Source of the DNA: Sva-07 sp963743825
Lineage (GTDB): Bacteria; Actinomycetota; Acidimicrobiia; Acidimicrobiales; Ilumatobacteraceae
Direction of reading: 5' to 3'
Length of the DNA: 64,000 bases
Assembly: GCA_963743825.1 (NCBI GenBank)
Contig: CAVURC010000020.1
Span: 310,001 to 374,000 of the forward strand
Below the pieces are notes generated by a model, which saw only the letters and a list, made by a program, of their open reading frames with translations, was not told the origin of the DNA and made no database searches. The position numbers and the translations under genes were made by a program. Of this stretch, positions 9,998 through 20,100 are shown piece after piece; positions within the stretch are counted from its first letter, which is position 1; every line of letters starts with the position of its first letter.

Positions 9998-11086
9998 ATG
10001 ACCGCACGGGCCAGACCACTGCTGCTCGCGGCCGCACTGGTGGTGCTCGCAGCCTGTAGCGAGTCCGCCCAGACCGCCGGTGGCGAACTCGACGGCGTTA
10101 CCGATTCGACCACTCCGCCGACCGAGGTCGTCGAGACGACGGTGCCGCCTGCCGCACCGACGACGGAGCCGGGCCTCGACGTCTACGACCCGCTCTGCGT
10201 GGTGCAGGTGGCACCCGGTGAATCGCTCAGCCTGATCGCCGATCGGTTCGACGACGACACCGTGCGAGTCGACACGATCCAAGCCGAGAACGACCTCGTC
10301 GACGACACGCTCCAGCCCGACCAGCTGCTCGACGTGTGTGTCGACAACGGGCTCGACGACCGCACGGGCAACGCTCGCGAACCCAACCAGGCGTTGGTCG
10401 CCGAGGCGACGATGGCGAACGTCGAGATCCAGCAGGCCAAGCTCAACGAACTGTTCGCCGGCTACGGCATCGCCGACCTCCCGATCGACGGCGTGTCGGG
10501 CTCGGTGACGAGGCAGCGCTTGTGTGCCGCCCGGCTCGGGCTGGGCCTGCCCCCGAGCACCCTCGACATGGCGGCCGGCAGCGAGGAGGAACAGATCCTG
10601 ATGGCCGCGCCGAAGCTCAACATTCCGTTCTCGGCCCCGGTCGAGGAGGAGCGCTGGGCGTTGGTCGATCAGACGTGTCAGATCATGTTCGTCGGTGCCG
10701 GCAACCAACAGCTGCAGTTCATCTTCCCGACCTCGACCGGATCGCCCGGATTCGAGACGCGCCTGCAGGATCGGTCGAAGGTGTATCGCTACGATCCGGC
10801 GTTCGAAAACGAGGGCTGGCACGACAGCACCGAGTTTCCCGTTCCCGAGGACAACCCGATCAACGGCAACATGTACAAGCCGCTGTACTTCGACGGCGGA
10901 CTCGCCATCCACGGCGCGAACAACGTGCCGACGAACCCGCAGAGCAAGGGTTGTGCACGCCTCCGTCTCGAGAACCACGACATGCTGCTCGACTGGCTCG
11001 GCATCGGGGCCGTGACGACACCCATCGGGGGCTCGGGCTTCAACCTGACCGTCCGCATCGAGGGCGCGTACATCCCACCGGTCTGA
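9998..11086 (+). CDS. LysM-type L,D-transpeptidase lipoprotein
   Basis: Envelope enzyme of 362 residues expected to form 3-3 peptidoglycan cross-links or attach proteins to peptidoglycan. The signal peptide ends in the lipobox VLAAC, so it is probably a lipoprotein. A Thr/Pro linker follows, then a LysM-like segment (CVVQVAPGESLSLIADRF), a peptidoglycan-binding-like segment and a C-terminal YkuD domain with the catalytic pattern HGANNVPTNPQSKGCARL (Cys319). TAACGT at 9985-9990 is 7 nt before the ATG, suggesting leaderless transcription. It stands alone between the P450 pair and a small acidic ORF. Confidence 0.88.
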   Translation: MTARARPLLLAAALVVLAACSESAQTAGGELDGVTDSTTPPTEVVETTVPPAAPTTEPGLDVYDPLCVVQVAPGESLSLIADRFDDDTVRVDTIQAENDLVDDTLQPDQLLDVCVDNGLDDRTGNAREPNQALVAEATMANVEIQQAKLNELFAGYGIADLPIDGVSGSVTRQRLCAARLGLGLPPSTLDMAAGSEEEQILMAAPKLNIPFSAPVEEERWALVDQTCQIMFVGAGNQQLQFIFPTSTGSPGFETRLQDRSKVYRYDPAFENEGWHDSTEFPVPEDNPINGNMYKPLYFDGGLAIHGANNVPTNPQSKGCARLRLENHDMLLDWLGIGAVTTPIGGSGFNLTVRIEGAYIPPV

Positions 11087-11151
11087 CCGGACTCCGACGT
11101 TGGAGTCGTCCGGCCCTTGCGCACTGGGCCTCGGGACGCCATGGTGAGGAC

Positions 11152-11322
11152 ATGGCCAGCAACGACGACTTTCTCCCCACGCCCCCCGTCGACACCGACG
11201 CGGAACGATTCGTCGACGACGACGAGCTCGAGCTGCCGACCGGGATCGACCATCCGACGGAGGGATCCATCGCCGACATCATCGACCAACACCGAGCCGT
11301 GCCCACCGACGATCCGGAGTGA
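11152..11322 (+). CDS. Small acidic hypothetical protein
   Basis: A 56-residue protein beginning MASNDDFLPTPPVDTDAERF, with about a third Asp/Glu and no membrane segment or signal. GGTGAGGA lies just before the ATG and is a good ribosome binding site. The composition is much more acidic than the Arg/Pro-rich false frames around it, which argues for a real gene. No function can be assigned. Confidence 0.55.
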   Translation: MASNDDFLPTPPVDTDAERFVDDDELELPTGIDHPTEGSIADIIDQHRAVPTDDPE

Positions 11323-11416
11323 CCGGTTCTCGAGCGTTCGGGTGCTTCGATGACGGGTGTCGGCCATCCACCGGCCAACATGCGTCAGTACACAACGCTA
11401 CGAACAGGAGACGCTG

Positions 11417-12696
11417 ATGGCGTGGGACTTCTCAACCGACCCGGAATTCCAGGAGAAGCTCGACTGGGTCGAGAACTTCTGCAAGGAAGAGGTCGAGCCA
11501 CTGCACTACGTGTTCCCGTATGCGGTGCGGTCACCTGACCCGAAGGTCAAAGAGCTGGTCCGCGGCCTCCAGCAGCAGGTGAAGGATCAGGGCCTGTGGG
11601 CCATCTTCCTCGACGAGGACCTCGGTGGCCCCGGATTCGGCCAGCTCAAGCTGGGTCTGCTCAACGAGATCCTCGGGCGGTACCCGGCGGCTCCCCAACT
11701 CTTCGGCGCTGCGGCACCGGACACCGGGAACATGGAGATGCTGGCCGCCTACGGCACCGACGAGCAGAAGCAGCGGTGGTTGGAGCCGCTGCTGAAGCAG
11801 GAGATGTTCTCGGCGTACTCGATGACCGAGCCTCAGGGAGGCTCCGACCCCAACCTCTTCAAGACCACAGCGGTTCGCGACGGCGAGGAGTGGGTCATCA
11901 ACGGCGAGAAGTGGTTCACGAGCGCCGGCCGTGTCGCCGACATCCTGTTCGTGATGTGCACGAACGGGATGTTCGTGGTGCCGCGCACCACGCCGGGCGT
12001 CGAGATCATGCCGCAGCCGCGAAATCACAACCACATCAAGTACAACGACGTGCGGGTGCCGCTCGACCACCTGCTCGGGCCCGAGGACGGCGCCAAGGTG
12101 CTCGCGCAGCGCCGGCTCGGTGGGGGACGCATCCACCACGCAATGCGCACCATTGCTCAGTGCAACCTGGCGTTCGACATGATGTGCGAGCGGGCGCTCT
12201 CGCGCGAGTCACACGGCAAGATCATCGGCGAGCATCAGATGGTGCAGCAGAAGATCGCCGAGAGCTACGCGCAGCTGCGCATGTTGCGGCTCTTCGTACT
12301 CGAGACGGCCTGGAAGATCGACAACACCTCCACCCAGGAGGCGCGAACCGACATTGCTGCGGTGAAGTTCACGATGGCGCGTGTGCTGCGCGAGATCTCG
12401 TTCAACGCCCTGCACATTCACGGCTCGCTCGGGACCACCGATCTCACCCCGCTGCAGGACATGTATGCATCGGCGCCGACGATGGGCCTCGCCGACGGTG
12501 CCGACGAGATCCACATCTCGACTGTTGCGCGTCGCGTGCTCAAGGGATACCGGCCACACGACGGCTACTTCCCCGCGAGTACATCCCGTACAAGCGTGAG
12601 GCAGCGTGGGAGCAGTTCCAGCCGAAGTTCGCTGCGGATCCCGAGTTGCTCGCGTCGGCCGAGCAGTACAAGAAGTACTTCGCCAACCGGAACTGA
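11417..12696 (+). CDS. Acyl-CoA dehydrogenase family protein, frameshift near C-terminus
   Basis: Flavoenzyme of about 426 residues catalysing alpha,beta-dehydrogenation of acyl-CoAs. Characteristic stretches are YSMTEPQGGSDPNLFKTTA (FAD/substrate region), WVINGEKWFTS, RRLGGGRIHHAMRT and the C-terminal HIHGSLGTTDLTPLQDMYASAP. The frame shifts near 12575, after GYRPHDGYFP. The remaining residues (REYIPYKREAAWEQF to the stop at 12696) are in another frame. Start ATG 11417 is preceded by AGGAGA at 11406-11411. With the thiolase downstream it suggests beta-oxidation or a related degradation pathway, though two unrelated genes separate them. Confidence 0.9.
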
Positions 12697-12714
12697 CGGG
12701 GTTCAGAGACGCAT

Positions 12715-12736
12715 CACGGTGCGTCGCTGCACCGTG
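12715..12736 (+). terminator. Hairpin after the acyl-CoA dehydrogenase
   Basis: A perfect 8-bp stem (cacggtgc 12715-12722, gcaccgtg 12729-12736) with a 6-nt loop begins 19 nt after the stop at 12696. There is no T-run, so it would be a weak or Rho-assisted terminator, or an mRNA-stabilising 3' hairpin. Confidence 0.4.
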
Positions 12737-12767
12737 GCATCGAGATTCCCGCCGGCGCAACGACACT

Positions 12768-12810
12768 GCGATGAGATCCGCGGGCAGGGGGTGCACACGA
12801 ATCTCATCGC
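12768..12810. promoter_or_regulatory. 10-bp inverted repeat upstream of the lipase gene
   Basis: gcgatgagat (12768-12777) and its exact complement atctcatcgc (12801-12810) are separated by 23 nt, ending 66 nt before the lipase start. It could be an operator or part of a leader structure. No regulator is adjacent. Confidence 0.35.
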
Positions 12811-12876
12811 ACACGACGCGAGGCCGGGACTGCGCGCCGTCTGGCGGACCCGAGCCGGTTGTGTGATGATCGAACC

Positions 12877-13743
12877 GTGACCGCACAGCAGTCCTCGTTC
12901 GTCTCATCCGCCGACGGCATCGACATCGCGACCTACGCCTGGACCGACCTCGACGGTGATCCGCGCGGCGTCGTCCAGATCGCCCACGGCCTCGCCGAGC
13001 ACGGCGCCCGGTACGACCGGTTCGCCACCGCGCTCAACACTGCCGGGTTCCTCGCATTCGCCACCGATCATCGCGGCCACGGCCGCACCGGCCGAGATCA
13101 TCTCGGCGACTTCGGCGCGCCCGGTTTCGACGGACTGATCGCCGACGTCGTCGACTACCGAGCTGCGATCGCGTCCGATCATCGGGACCTGCCGCTGTTC
13201 CTGTTCGGGCACTCGATGGGATCGTTCGCATCGCAGTCGGTCATCCTCGATCACTCCGACCAGTACGTCGGCGTCGTGCTGTCAGGTTCGACCGCGTTGG
13301 ACGTACTCGCCGCCGGCCTCGCCCAGTCCGAGGGTCCCGTCGGGCTCGAGGCCTTCAACGCCGGCTTCGCCCATCGCACCGGCTACGAGTGGCTCTCCCG
13401 CGACGAGGCCGAGGTGGACGCATACGTCGCCGATCCGTGGTGTGGATTCGACCTGCCCGACGCGACGATTCCGGCGCTGTTCGCGCCAGCAGGCCGCCTC
13501 GCCGATCCCGCACTGCTCTCCGGCATCCGCAATGATCTGCCGATCCTCATCGCGTCGGGCAGCGACGACCCGCTCGCCGGTGGTGGCCAGCTCGTCGAGA
13601 TGCTCGGGCAGCGCTACCGCGACGCCGGTGTCACCGATGTGACGGTGACGGTGTATCCGGGTGCCCGACACGAGATCCTCAACGAGACCAATCGCGACGA
13701 GGTCACTGCCGACATCATCGACTGGTTGTCTCGTTTGGTGTGA
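12877..13743 (+). CDS. Alpha/beta hydrolase, monoacylglycerol-lipase-like
   Basis: Serine hydrolase of 288 residues resembling monoacylglycerol lipase/lysophospholipase. It has the HGLAEHGARYDRFA oxyanion region, DHRGHGRTGR, the nucleophile elbow GHSMGS, and Asp/His near SGSDDP and GARHEILNE. No signal peptide is present, so it is probably cytoplasmic or peripherally associated. The GTG at 12877 lies 6 nt after a GATGAT element, consistent with a leaderless transcript. It would release fatty acids from glycerides, in keeping with the fatty-acid genes on either side. Confidence 0.88.
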   Translation: MTAQQSSFVSSADGIDIATYAWTDLDGDPRGVVQIAHGLAEHGARYDRFATALNTAGFLAFATDHRGHGRTGRDHLGDFGAPGFDGLIADVVDYRAAIASDHRDLPLFLFGHSMGSFASQSVILDHSDQYVGVVLSGSTALDVLAAGLAQSEGPVGLEAFNAGFAHRTGYEWLSRDEAEVDAYVADPWCGFDLPDATIPALFAPAGRLADPALLSGIRNDLPILIASGSDDPLAGGGQLVEMLGQRYRDAGVTDVTVTVYPGARHEILNETNRDEVTADIIDWLSRLV

Positions 13744-13882
13744 CGGCGCGCGGCTGACGTGACCCCGAGGGACATTTGCCTCTGGCCGCACAGCGATCCT
13801 CGGCACCAAGATGACGTCACCGAGCGGACATGACATCGTTCGTCGACATCCAGTTCCACCACCAGCACCACCAGGAGCGCCC

Positions 13883-15073
13883 ATGACCTCATCCCCCATC
13901 GTCATCCTCTCCGGGGCCCGCACCCCGATCGGCAAGTTGTCGGGGTCACTCGCCTCGTTCTCTGCCGCCCAGCTGGGCGGCGTCGCGATCGGCGCCGCAC
14001 TCGACAAGGCAGGCCTGTCCGGTGAGCAGATCGAGTATGTCTACATGGGCCACGTACTCCAGGCCGGCGCGGGTCAGATCACGGCCCGCCAGGCCGCCGT
14101 CAACGGGGGGATCCCCATGTCGGTGCCCGCGACGACGGTGAACAAGGTGTGCCTGTCGGGCATGGAGGCGATCTACCAGGCCGACCGCCGCATCCGATCC
14201 GGTGACGCCGAGATCGTCGTGGCCGGTGGCATGGAATCGATGACCAACGCCCCGCACCTGCTGGCCGGAGCCCGCTCCGGGTATCGCATCGGAGACGGCG
14301 TGCTCGTCGATTCGATGATGTACGACGGTCTCTACTGTGCGTTCGACCAGTGTGCGATGGGTGAGGGCACCGAGAAGTACGCCCAGGCCCACGGTTTGGT
14401 TCGCGAACACATGGATGCAATGGCCGCCGAGTCACATCGCCGGGCCGATGCGGCGCAACAGAACGGCGTGTTCGCCGACGAGATCGTGACGGTCACGATC
14501 CCGCAGCGCCGAGGCGACGCACTCATCGTCGGTCACGACGAAGGTGTCCGCGGGGAGACCACCATCGAGTCGCTCGCCGGACTTCGTCCCGCGTTCGACA
14601 CCAACGGCCACATCACCGCCGGCAATGCCAGCCAGATCAGCGACGGCGCGTCCGCGATGGTCATCACCACCGCGGAGGTCGCCGAGCGGCTCGGCGTGAC
14701 CCCGCTCGCCGAGATCATCGCCTACGGCCAGGTCGCCGGACCTGACGCCTCGCTCCTGCAGCAACCCTCGCGTGCGATCAAGGCAGCTCTCGACCGTGCC
14801 GGGCTCAGCGTCGCCGATCTCGATCTGTTCGAGATCAACGAGGCCTTCGCTGCGGTCGGCGTGGCATCTGCCGACGACCTCGGCATCTCGATGGACATCG
14901 TCAACGTCAACGGCGGCGCGATCGCCGTCGGCCATCCCCTCGGCATGTCAGGTAACCGCATCACGCTGCACCTCGCACTCGAGCTCGCCCGGCGCGGTGG
15001 CGGCATCGGCGCCGCCGCCCTGTGCGGTGGCGGCGGCCAGGGTGACGCCATCGTGCTGCGCGTGAGGTCCTGA
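13883..15073 (+). CDS. Acetyl-CoA C-acetyltransferase (thiolase)
   Basis: Thiolase of 396 residues, with the acyl-accepting Cys90 in VCLSGMEA, the GMESM motif, the NEAFA motif, His in VGHPLGMSG, and a second Cys in LCGGGGQG near the C-terminus. It cleaves or forms acetoacetyl-CoA in beta-oxidation or ketone metabolism. ATG 13883 follows CCAGGAGCGCCC, containing AGGAG. It is transcribed in the same direction as the lipase 139 bp upstream, which could be co-transcribed. Confidence 0.94.
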   Translation: MTSSPIVILSGARTPIGKLSGSLASFSAAQLGGVAIGAALDKAGLSGEQIEYVYMGHVLQAGAGQITARQAAVNGGIPMSVPATTVNKVCLSGMEAIYQADRRIRSGDAEIVVAGGMESMTNAPHLLAGARSGYRIGDGVLVDSMMYDGLYCAFDQCAMGEGTEKYAQAHGLVREHMDAMAAESHRRADAAQQNGVFADEIVTVTIPQRRGDALIVGHDEGVRGETTIESLAGLRPAFDTNGHITAGNASQISDGASAMVITTAEVAERLGVTPLAEIIAYGQVAGPDASLLQQPSRAIKAALDRAGLSVADLDLFEINEAFAAVGVASADDLGISMDIVNVNGGAIAVGHPLGMSGNRITLHLALELARRGGGIGAAALCGGGGQGDAIVLRVRS

Positions 15074-15153
15074 CGCGCCTGGCGACGCAGGTCACCGATC
15101 TCGACCCGACCGATGGGGACCTTGTTCCCTTCCGACTCATCGCAACATCGGTT

Positions 15154-15169
15154 ATCGTCGATTGACGAT
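15154..15169. promoter_or_regulatory. Short palindrome upstream of the permease
   Basis: atcgtc-gatt-gacgat, a 6-4-6 inverted repeat, lies 24 nt before the permease start. Metal or arsenic efflux genes of this kind are often controlled by ArsR/SmtB repressors that bind short AT-containing palindromes. No arsR gene is adjacent, so this is a weak call. Confidence 0.3.
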
Positions 15170-15193
15170 GACACCTGGAGCGAGGATGTAGGG

Positions 15194-16249
15194 ATGAGCG
15201 GGACGCAGACCACCGCGCTCATCGAGCCTGGTCGCTCGACGATGCGTCGCTGGGGACCTGTCGCCGTAGGTGCTGTCGTGTGGTGGGCGCTGTACCACTA
15301 CAACCTGGCGTTCTGGGACTGGGTGATCTACGACATCGTCGGCCTCGACCCCGCCAGCCGGCTCGGCGAGTCGGTGCACTTCTTCTTCTACGACGTCACC
15401 AAGATCGCGCTCCTCTTGACCGGTGTCATCTTCGTGGTCACGATCCTGCGCAGCTTCATGTCGGTCGAGCGCACTCGCGCCGTGCTCGGTCGACGCCGCG
15501 AGGGTGCCGGCAACCTCGCTGCGGCCGGTCTTGGCGTGGTCACCCCGTTCTGCTCCTGTTCGGCCGTCCCGGTCTTCATCGGGTTCGTCGCCGCCGGCGT
15601 ACCGCTCGGGGTGACGCTGAGCTTCCTGATCGCCTCCCCGATGGTGAACGAAGTGGCCATCGTGCTGCTGTTCGGCTTGTTCGGCTGGGAGGTCACTGCC
15701 CTCTACATCACCGCCGGGTTGTTCATCGCAGTCACGGCCGGCATGGTGCTCGGCCGTCTGAATCTCGAACGGTGGGTCGAGCCATTCGTGTTCGAGACCA
15801 AATTGCGCGGCAAGCAGATCGATCCGTCGCTCGGACTGTCGTGGGACGACCGCATCCAGATGGGCCGCGAGGAAGTGGCCTCGATCCTGCGCAAGGTGTG
15901 GCCCTACCTGCTCGTCGGCATCGGTGTCGGCGCCGTGATCCATGGCTGGGCGCCCGCCGACTGGTTCGCCGAACACGCCACCGGCGTGCTCGGGGTCCCG
16001 ATCGCCGTACTGATCGGGGTTCCCCTCTACTCCAATGCGGCGGGTGTGCTGCCACTCGTCGAAGTCCTGCACGACAAGGGCCTGCCGATGGGCACCGTGC
16101 TCGCATTCATGATGAGCGTCGTCGCATTGTCGCTCCCGGAGATGATCCTGCTGCGCCGGGTGCTGAAGCCCAAGCTGATCGCCACCTACGTCGCCGTCGT
16201 CGCCACCGGGATCCTGTCGATCGGCTTGCTGTTCAACCTCATCCTTTGA
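15194..16249 (+). CDS. ArsP-type permease (DUF318/UPF0718)
   Basis: Membrane protein of 351 residues with about eight hydrophobic segments. It carries the family motif TPFCSCSAVPVFIGF, whose Cys120 and Cys122 correspond to the cysteine pair of ArsP, a trivalent organoarsenical exporter. A second conserved stretch is LYSNAAGVLPL. ATG 15194 was chosen over an in-frame ATG at 15113 because homologous sequence begins near MRRWGPVAVG. A thioredoxin-like gene follows 34 bp downstream, a common partner of DUF318 permeases. Substrate could be methylarsenite or another thiophilic species. The arsM gene of this window is 18 kb away, but a scar at 32.9 kb contains pieces of both. Confidence 0.85.
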   Translation: MSGTQTTALIEPGRSTMRRWGPVAVGAVVWWALYHYNLAFWDWVIYDIVGLDPASRLGESVHFFFYDVTKIALLLTGVIFVVTILRSFMSVERTRAVLGRRREGAGNLAAAGLGVVTPFCSCSAVPVFIGFVAAGVPLGVTLSFLIASPMVNEVAIVLLFGLFGWEVTALYITAGLFIAVTAGMVLGRLNLERWVEPFVFETKLRGKQIDPSLGLSWDDRIQMGREEVASILRKVWPYLLVGIGVGAVIHGWAPADWFAEHATGVLGVPIAVLIGVPLYSNAAGVLPLVEVLHDKGLPMGTVLAFMMSVVALSLPEMILLRRVLKPKLIATYVAVVATGILSIGLLFNLIL

Positions 16250-16283
16250 TCACGTCGATTCACCCACTCCCAGGAGCACCCCC

Positions 16284-16610
16284 ATGGACATCAAGATTCT
16301 CGGCACCGGATGCGTCAACTGCAAGAACCTCGAGAACCTCACCCGGGCCGCGCTCGACGAACTCGGCGTCGATGTCGAGATCGAGAAGGTCACCGACCCG
16401 GGCGAGATCGTGTCGTGGGGTGTCATGTCCACGCCGGCCCTCGTCATCGACGACGAAGTCGTGCTCTCCGGCCGAGTTCCCCCGGTCGACCAGATCAGAC
16501 AACTCCTCGCCGCCGCTCTCGATGAGTTCCCACGCAGACGTGCCGTCAGCGTCGCGACCGAACGATGCGCTCAGCCGCGACGCTCGACAGCACGCGCGTC
16601 AGGTGGCTGA
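16284..16610 (+). CDS. Small thioredoxin-like redox protein (redox-active disulfide protein 2 type)
   Basis: Starts MDIKILGTGCVNCKNLENL, with the CxxC pair at Cys11 and Cys14, and continues ALDELGVDVEIEKV and MSTPALVIDDEVVLSG (cis-Pro loop). The usual length is about 78 residues, ending around QIRQLLAAAL. The frame runs on to 108 residues with an Arg/Ser-rich tail, so a late indel may have removed the true stop. It probably supplies electrons or thiols to the permease encoded just upstream. The last 65 bases overlap a convergent gene. A truncated, roughly 90 percent identical copy of its 3' half occurs at 32970-33087. Confidence 0.88.
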   Translation: MDIKILGTGCVNCKNLENLTRAALDELGVDVEIEKVTDPGEIVSWGVMSTPALVIDDEVVLSGRVPPVDQIRQLLAAALDEFPRRRAVSVATERCAQPRRSTARASGG

Positions 16611-16869
16611 CGTAGTTCGTGATTGCGTGATCGCCGAAGTGGTCGAAGCGTCGAACTCTGACACCATCGACGAATCCGGCCCATCGATCGTCGGCGCGCC
16701 ACTTCGCGGTCGGCGGACGGATCTCGCCGTTGCGATCGATGTACATGTGGATGCCGGTGTGTCGATACCGCAGCCAGGTCGGAGGCATGTGGGTGACGAT
16801 GTCGAGGTGGCGCACGTTCGACTCCGAAGCGGCGCTCAGGTTCCGGCCGCGGCCGGCTCGCTTGCTCAT
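16546..16869 (-). CDS. Hypothetical protein
   Basis: A 107-residue protein starting at ATG 16869. The central part (THMPPTWLRYRHTGIHMYID, then NGEIRPPTAKWRADDRWAGF and DGVRVRRFDHFGDHAITNYV) has a balanced composition unlike an antisense artefact. No signal peptide, membrane segment or family is recognised. It is convergent with the thioredoxin-like gene and overlaps its unusual 3' extension, which supports the idea that the thioredoxin really ends earlier. Confidence 0.5.
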   Translation of the reverse strand: MSKRAGRGRNLSAASESNVRHLDIVTHMPPTWLRYRHTGIHMYIDRNGEIRPPTAKWRADDRWAGFVDGVRVRRFDHFGDHAITNYVSHLTRVLSSVAAERIVRSRR

Positions 16870-17166
16870 CGGCTGACCGAACAGTACTGCTTACGCGGAT
16901 GCGACCGGGAACGGATGCTACGTGGTGAAGCTGCCGCAAGCTTCGAGAACCGTGCCCTGAACCTCTGGTGGAGCCTTTGAGTTCGTGGCTCGAGCGGCCT
17001 CCCAAACCACCCGAAACTCGTCTGGACCGAGGCGAGAATCGCGCTGCTCGTGGGGGCCCGATCTCTGGCCGCGGTCGATCTCGAGAAGATATCCGATCGA
17101 CCTCTCGCTTTCCGGGTTTCGACACGCGAGAGTGACCATCCCACATCGGGCGGATGGGAGACGGGA

Positions 17167-20100
17167 ATGGAGTCGAACGCAACGGGACTCGGGCGGAGGA
17201 CGACACGCGCCCGCACGTCCGGCGTCGCCCCAGTCATCGCAGTGGTCATCGCCCTGGCGACCATGTTCTCGTCGATCGCGATCACGAGTCCTGCTGCCCA
17301 CGCCGCGTCCGCTCCCGTGGCTCGTGACGGATGTGGCTCGCACGAACGCGGGGACGCAGGTCGCGGTGAACGTGCTCGGCAACGACTTCGACCCCGACGG
17401 CGACAGCTTCAGCGTGGTCGAAGTCGTCCGACCCCCGCCAACGGCACCGTCCTCACTTCGTGTCCAGCCGCTGTCTACTACACCCCCAACGCCGGATTCG
17501 CCGGCGAGGAATCGATCACCTACACGATCGAGGACAGCACCGGGCTGACGGCCACCGGCACGGCGACGGTGTGGGTCGACACCAGCGCCAGCACGACCGG
17601 CCGTCCCGACGCGTTGACCGACTACTTCTACGTCTACCAAGGCTCCAGCGTCGGGTTCAGCACCGCCCAACTCCTCGCACAACGACAACGACCCTGACAA
17701 CCAGACCCTCACCGTCGTCAGCCGTGTCCGAACCATCCAACAACGGCACCCTCACCGGCGACCCTCATCAACGGCTACACCTACACCCCCAGCATCGACG
17801 CCAACCTCGTCGGCATCGACTCCCAACTCGACTACCTCGATCACCGACCCCGACGGCCACGTCGACCAAGGCACCATCACCATCCGCATCCTCGCCGCCG
17901 ACGACACCAACCAACCACCCGTGGCTCGTGACGGATGTGGCGCGCACGAACCCGGGGACGCAGGTGCACGGTCAACGTGCCGGCAACGACTTCGACCCCG
18001 ACGGCGACACCTTCAGCGTGGTCGAAGTCGTCCACCCCCGCCAACGGCACCGTCTCACTTCGTGTCCACCACCGTCTACTACACCCCCAAAGCCGGATTC
18101 GCCGGCATCGAAACCATCACCTACACCCTGCGCGACACCCACGGAATCACCACCACCGGCACGGTGACGGTGTGGGTCGACACCAGCGCCAGCATCGACC
18201 GCGCAGTCCCGGACCGCGCAGACCGACTACTTCTACGTCTACCAAGGTTCCAGCGTCGGGTTCAGCACCGCGCCAACTCCTCGCACAACGACACCGACCC
18301 CGACAACCAGACCCTCACCGTCGTCGCCGTGTCCGAACCATCCAACAACGGCACCCTCACCGGCACCCTCACCAACGGCTACACCTACACCCCCAACCTC
18401 GCCGTCGACCTCGTCGGCATCGACTGCCAACTCGACTACCTCATCACCGACCCCGACGGCCACGTCGACCAAGGCACCATCACCATCCGCATCCTCGCCG
18501 CCGGCGACACCAACCAACCCCCCGTGGCTCGTGACGGATGTGGCGCGCACGAACCCGGGGACGCAGGTGCGCGGTCAACGTCGCGCGGCAACGACTTCGA
18601 CCCCGACGGCGACACCTTCAGCGTGGTCGAAGTCGTCCACCCCCGCCCACGGCACCGTCACTCAACTTCGGTCCACCGCCGTCTACTACACCCCCAACGC
18701 CGGATTCGCCGGCGTCGAAACCATCACCTACACCCTCCGCGACACCCACGGCATCACCACCACCGGCACGGTGACGGTGTGGGTCGACACCGGCGCCGGC
18801 ATCGACCGCGCCGTCACCGACGCCGTCGACCGACTACTTCTACGTCTACCAAGGCTCCAGCGTCGGGTTCAGCACCGCCCAACTCCTCGCCAACGACACC
18901 GACCCCGACAACCAGACCCTCACGGTCGTCGCCGTGTCCGAACCATCCAACAACGGCACCCTCACCGGCACCCTCACCAACGGCTACACCTACACCCCCA
19001 ACCTCGACGCCAACCTCGTCGGCATCGACGCCCAACTCGACTACCTCATCACCGACCCCGACGGCCACGTCGACCAAGGCACCATCACCATCCGCATCCT
19101 CGCCGCCGGCGACACCAACCAACCACCCGTGGCTCGTGCGGATGTGGCGCGCACGAACCCGGGGGCGCAGGTGCGGTCAACGTCGCGCGGCAACGACTTC
19201 GACCCCGACGGCGACACCTTCAGCGTGGTCGAAGTCGTCCACCCCCGCCAACGGCACCGTCATCACTTCAGCGTCCAGCGACTTCTACTACACCCCCAAC
19301 GCCGGATTCGCCGGCATCGAAACCATCACCTACACCCTCCGCGACACCCACGGAATCACCACCACCGGCACGGTGACGGTGTGGGTCGACACCGGCGCCA
19401 GCACCGACCGCGCCGTCACCGACGCGCAGACCGACTACTTCTACGTCTACCAAGGTTCCACGCGTCGGGTTCAGCACCGCCCAACTCCTCGCCAACGACA
19501 CCGACCCCGACAACCAGACCCTCACGGTCGTCGCCGTGTCCGAACCATCCAACAACGGCACCCTCACCGGCACCCTCACCAACGGCTACACCTACACCCC
19601 CAACCTCGACGCCAACCTCGTCGGCATCGACTCCCAACTCGACTACCTCGATCACCGACCCCGACGGCCACGTCGACCAAGGCACCATCACCATCCGCAT
19701 CCTCGCCGCCGACGACACCAACCAACCACCCGTTGCGGTGGCCGACGCCGCACAGACCAACACTGGAACGCAGGTGCGCGGTCAACGTGCGCGGCAACGA
19801 CTTCGACCCCGACGGCGACACCATCAGCGTGGTCGAAGTCGTCCACCCCCGCCAACGGCACCGTCATCAACTTCGGTCCAGCCACCGTCTACTACACCCC
19901 CAACGCCGGATTCGCCGGCATCGAAACCATCACCTACACCCTGCGCGACAACCACGGAATCACCACCACCGGACTGGTCACGGTGCTCGTCGGCGCGATC
20001 GGCGACCAGCCACCCGTGGCGCAGTCGGCGCAACTACCAGGTGCAGGCCGGCGCCACGCTGCCGATCACGCTGTCGGCAGTCGACCCGAACGGTCAGCCG

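Noticed and set aside
17317..20013. CRISPR-like regular repeats
   Set aside because: The period is 603 bp with no short repeat/spacer pattern. The repeats are coding.
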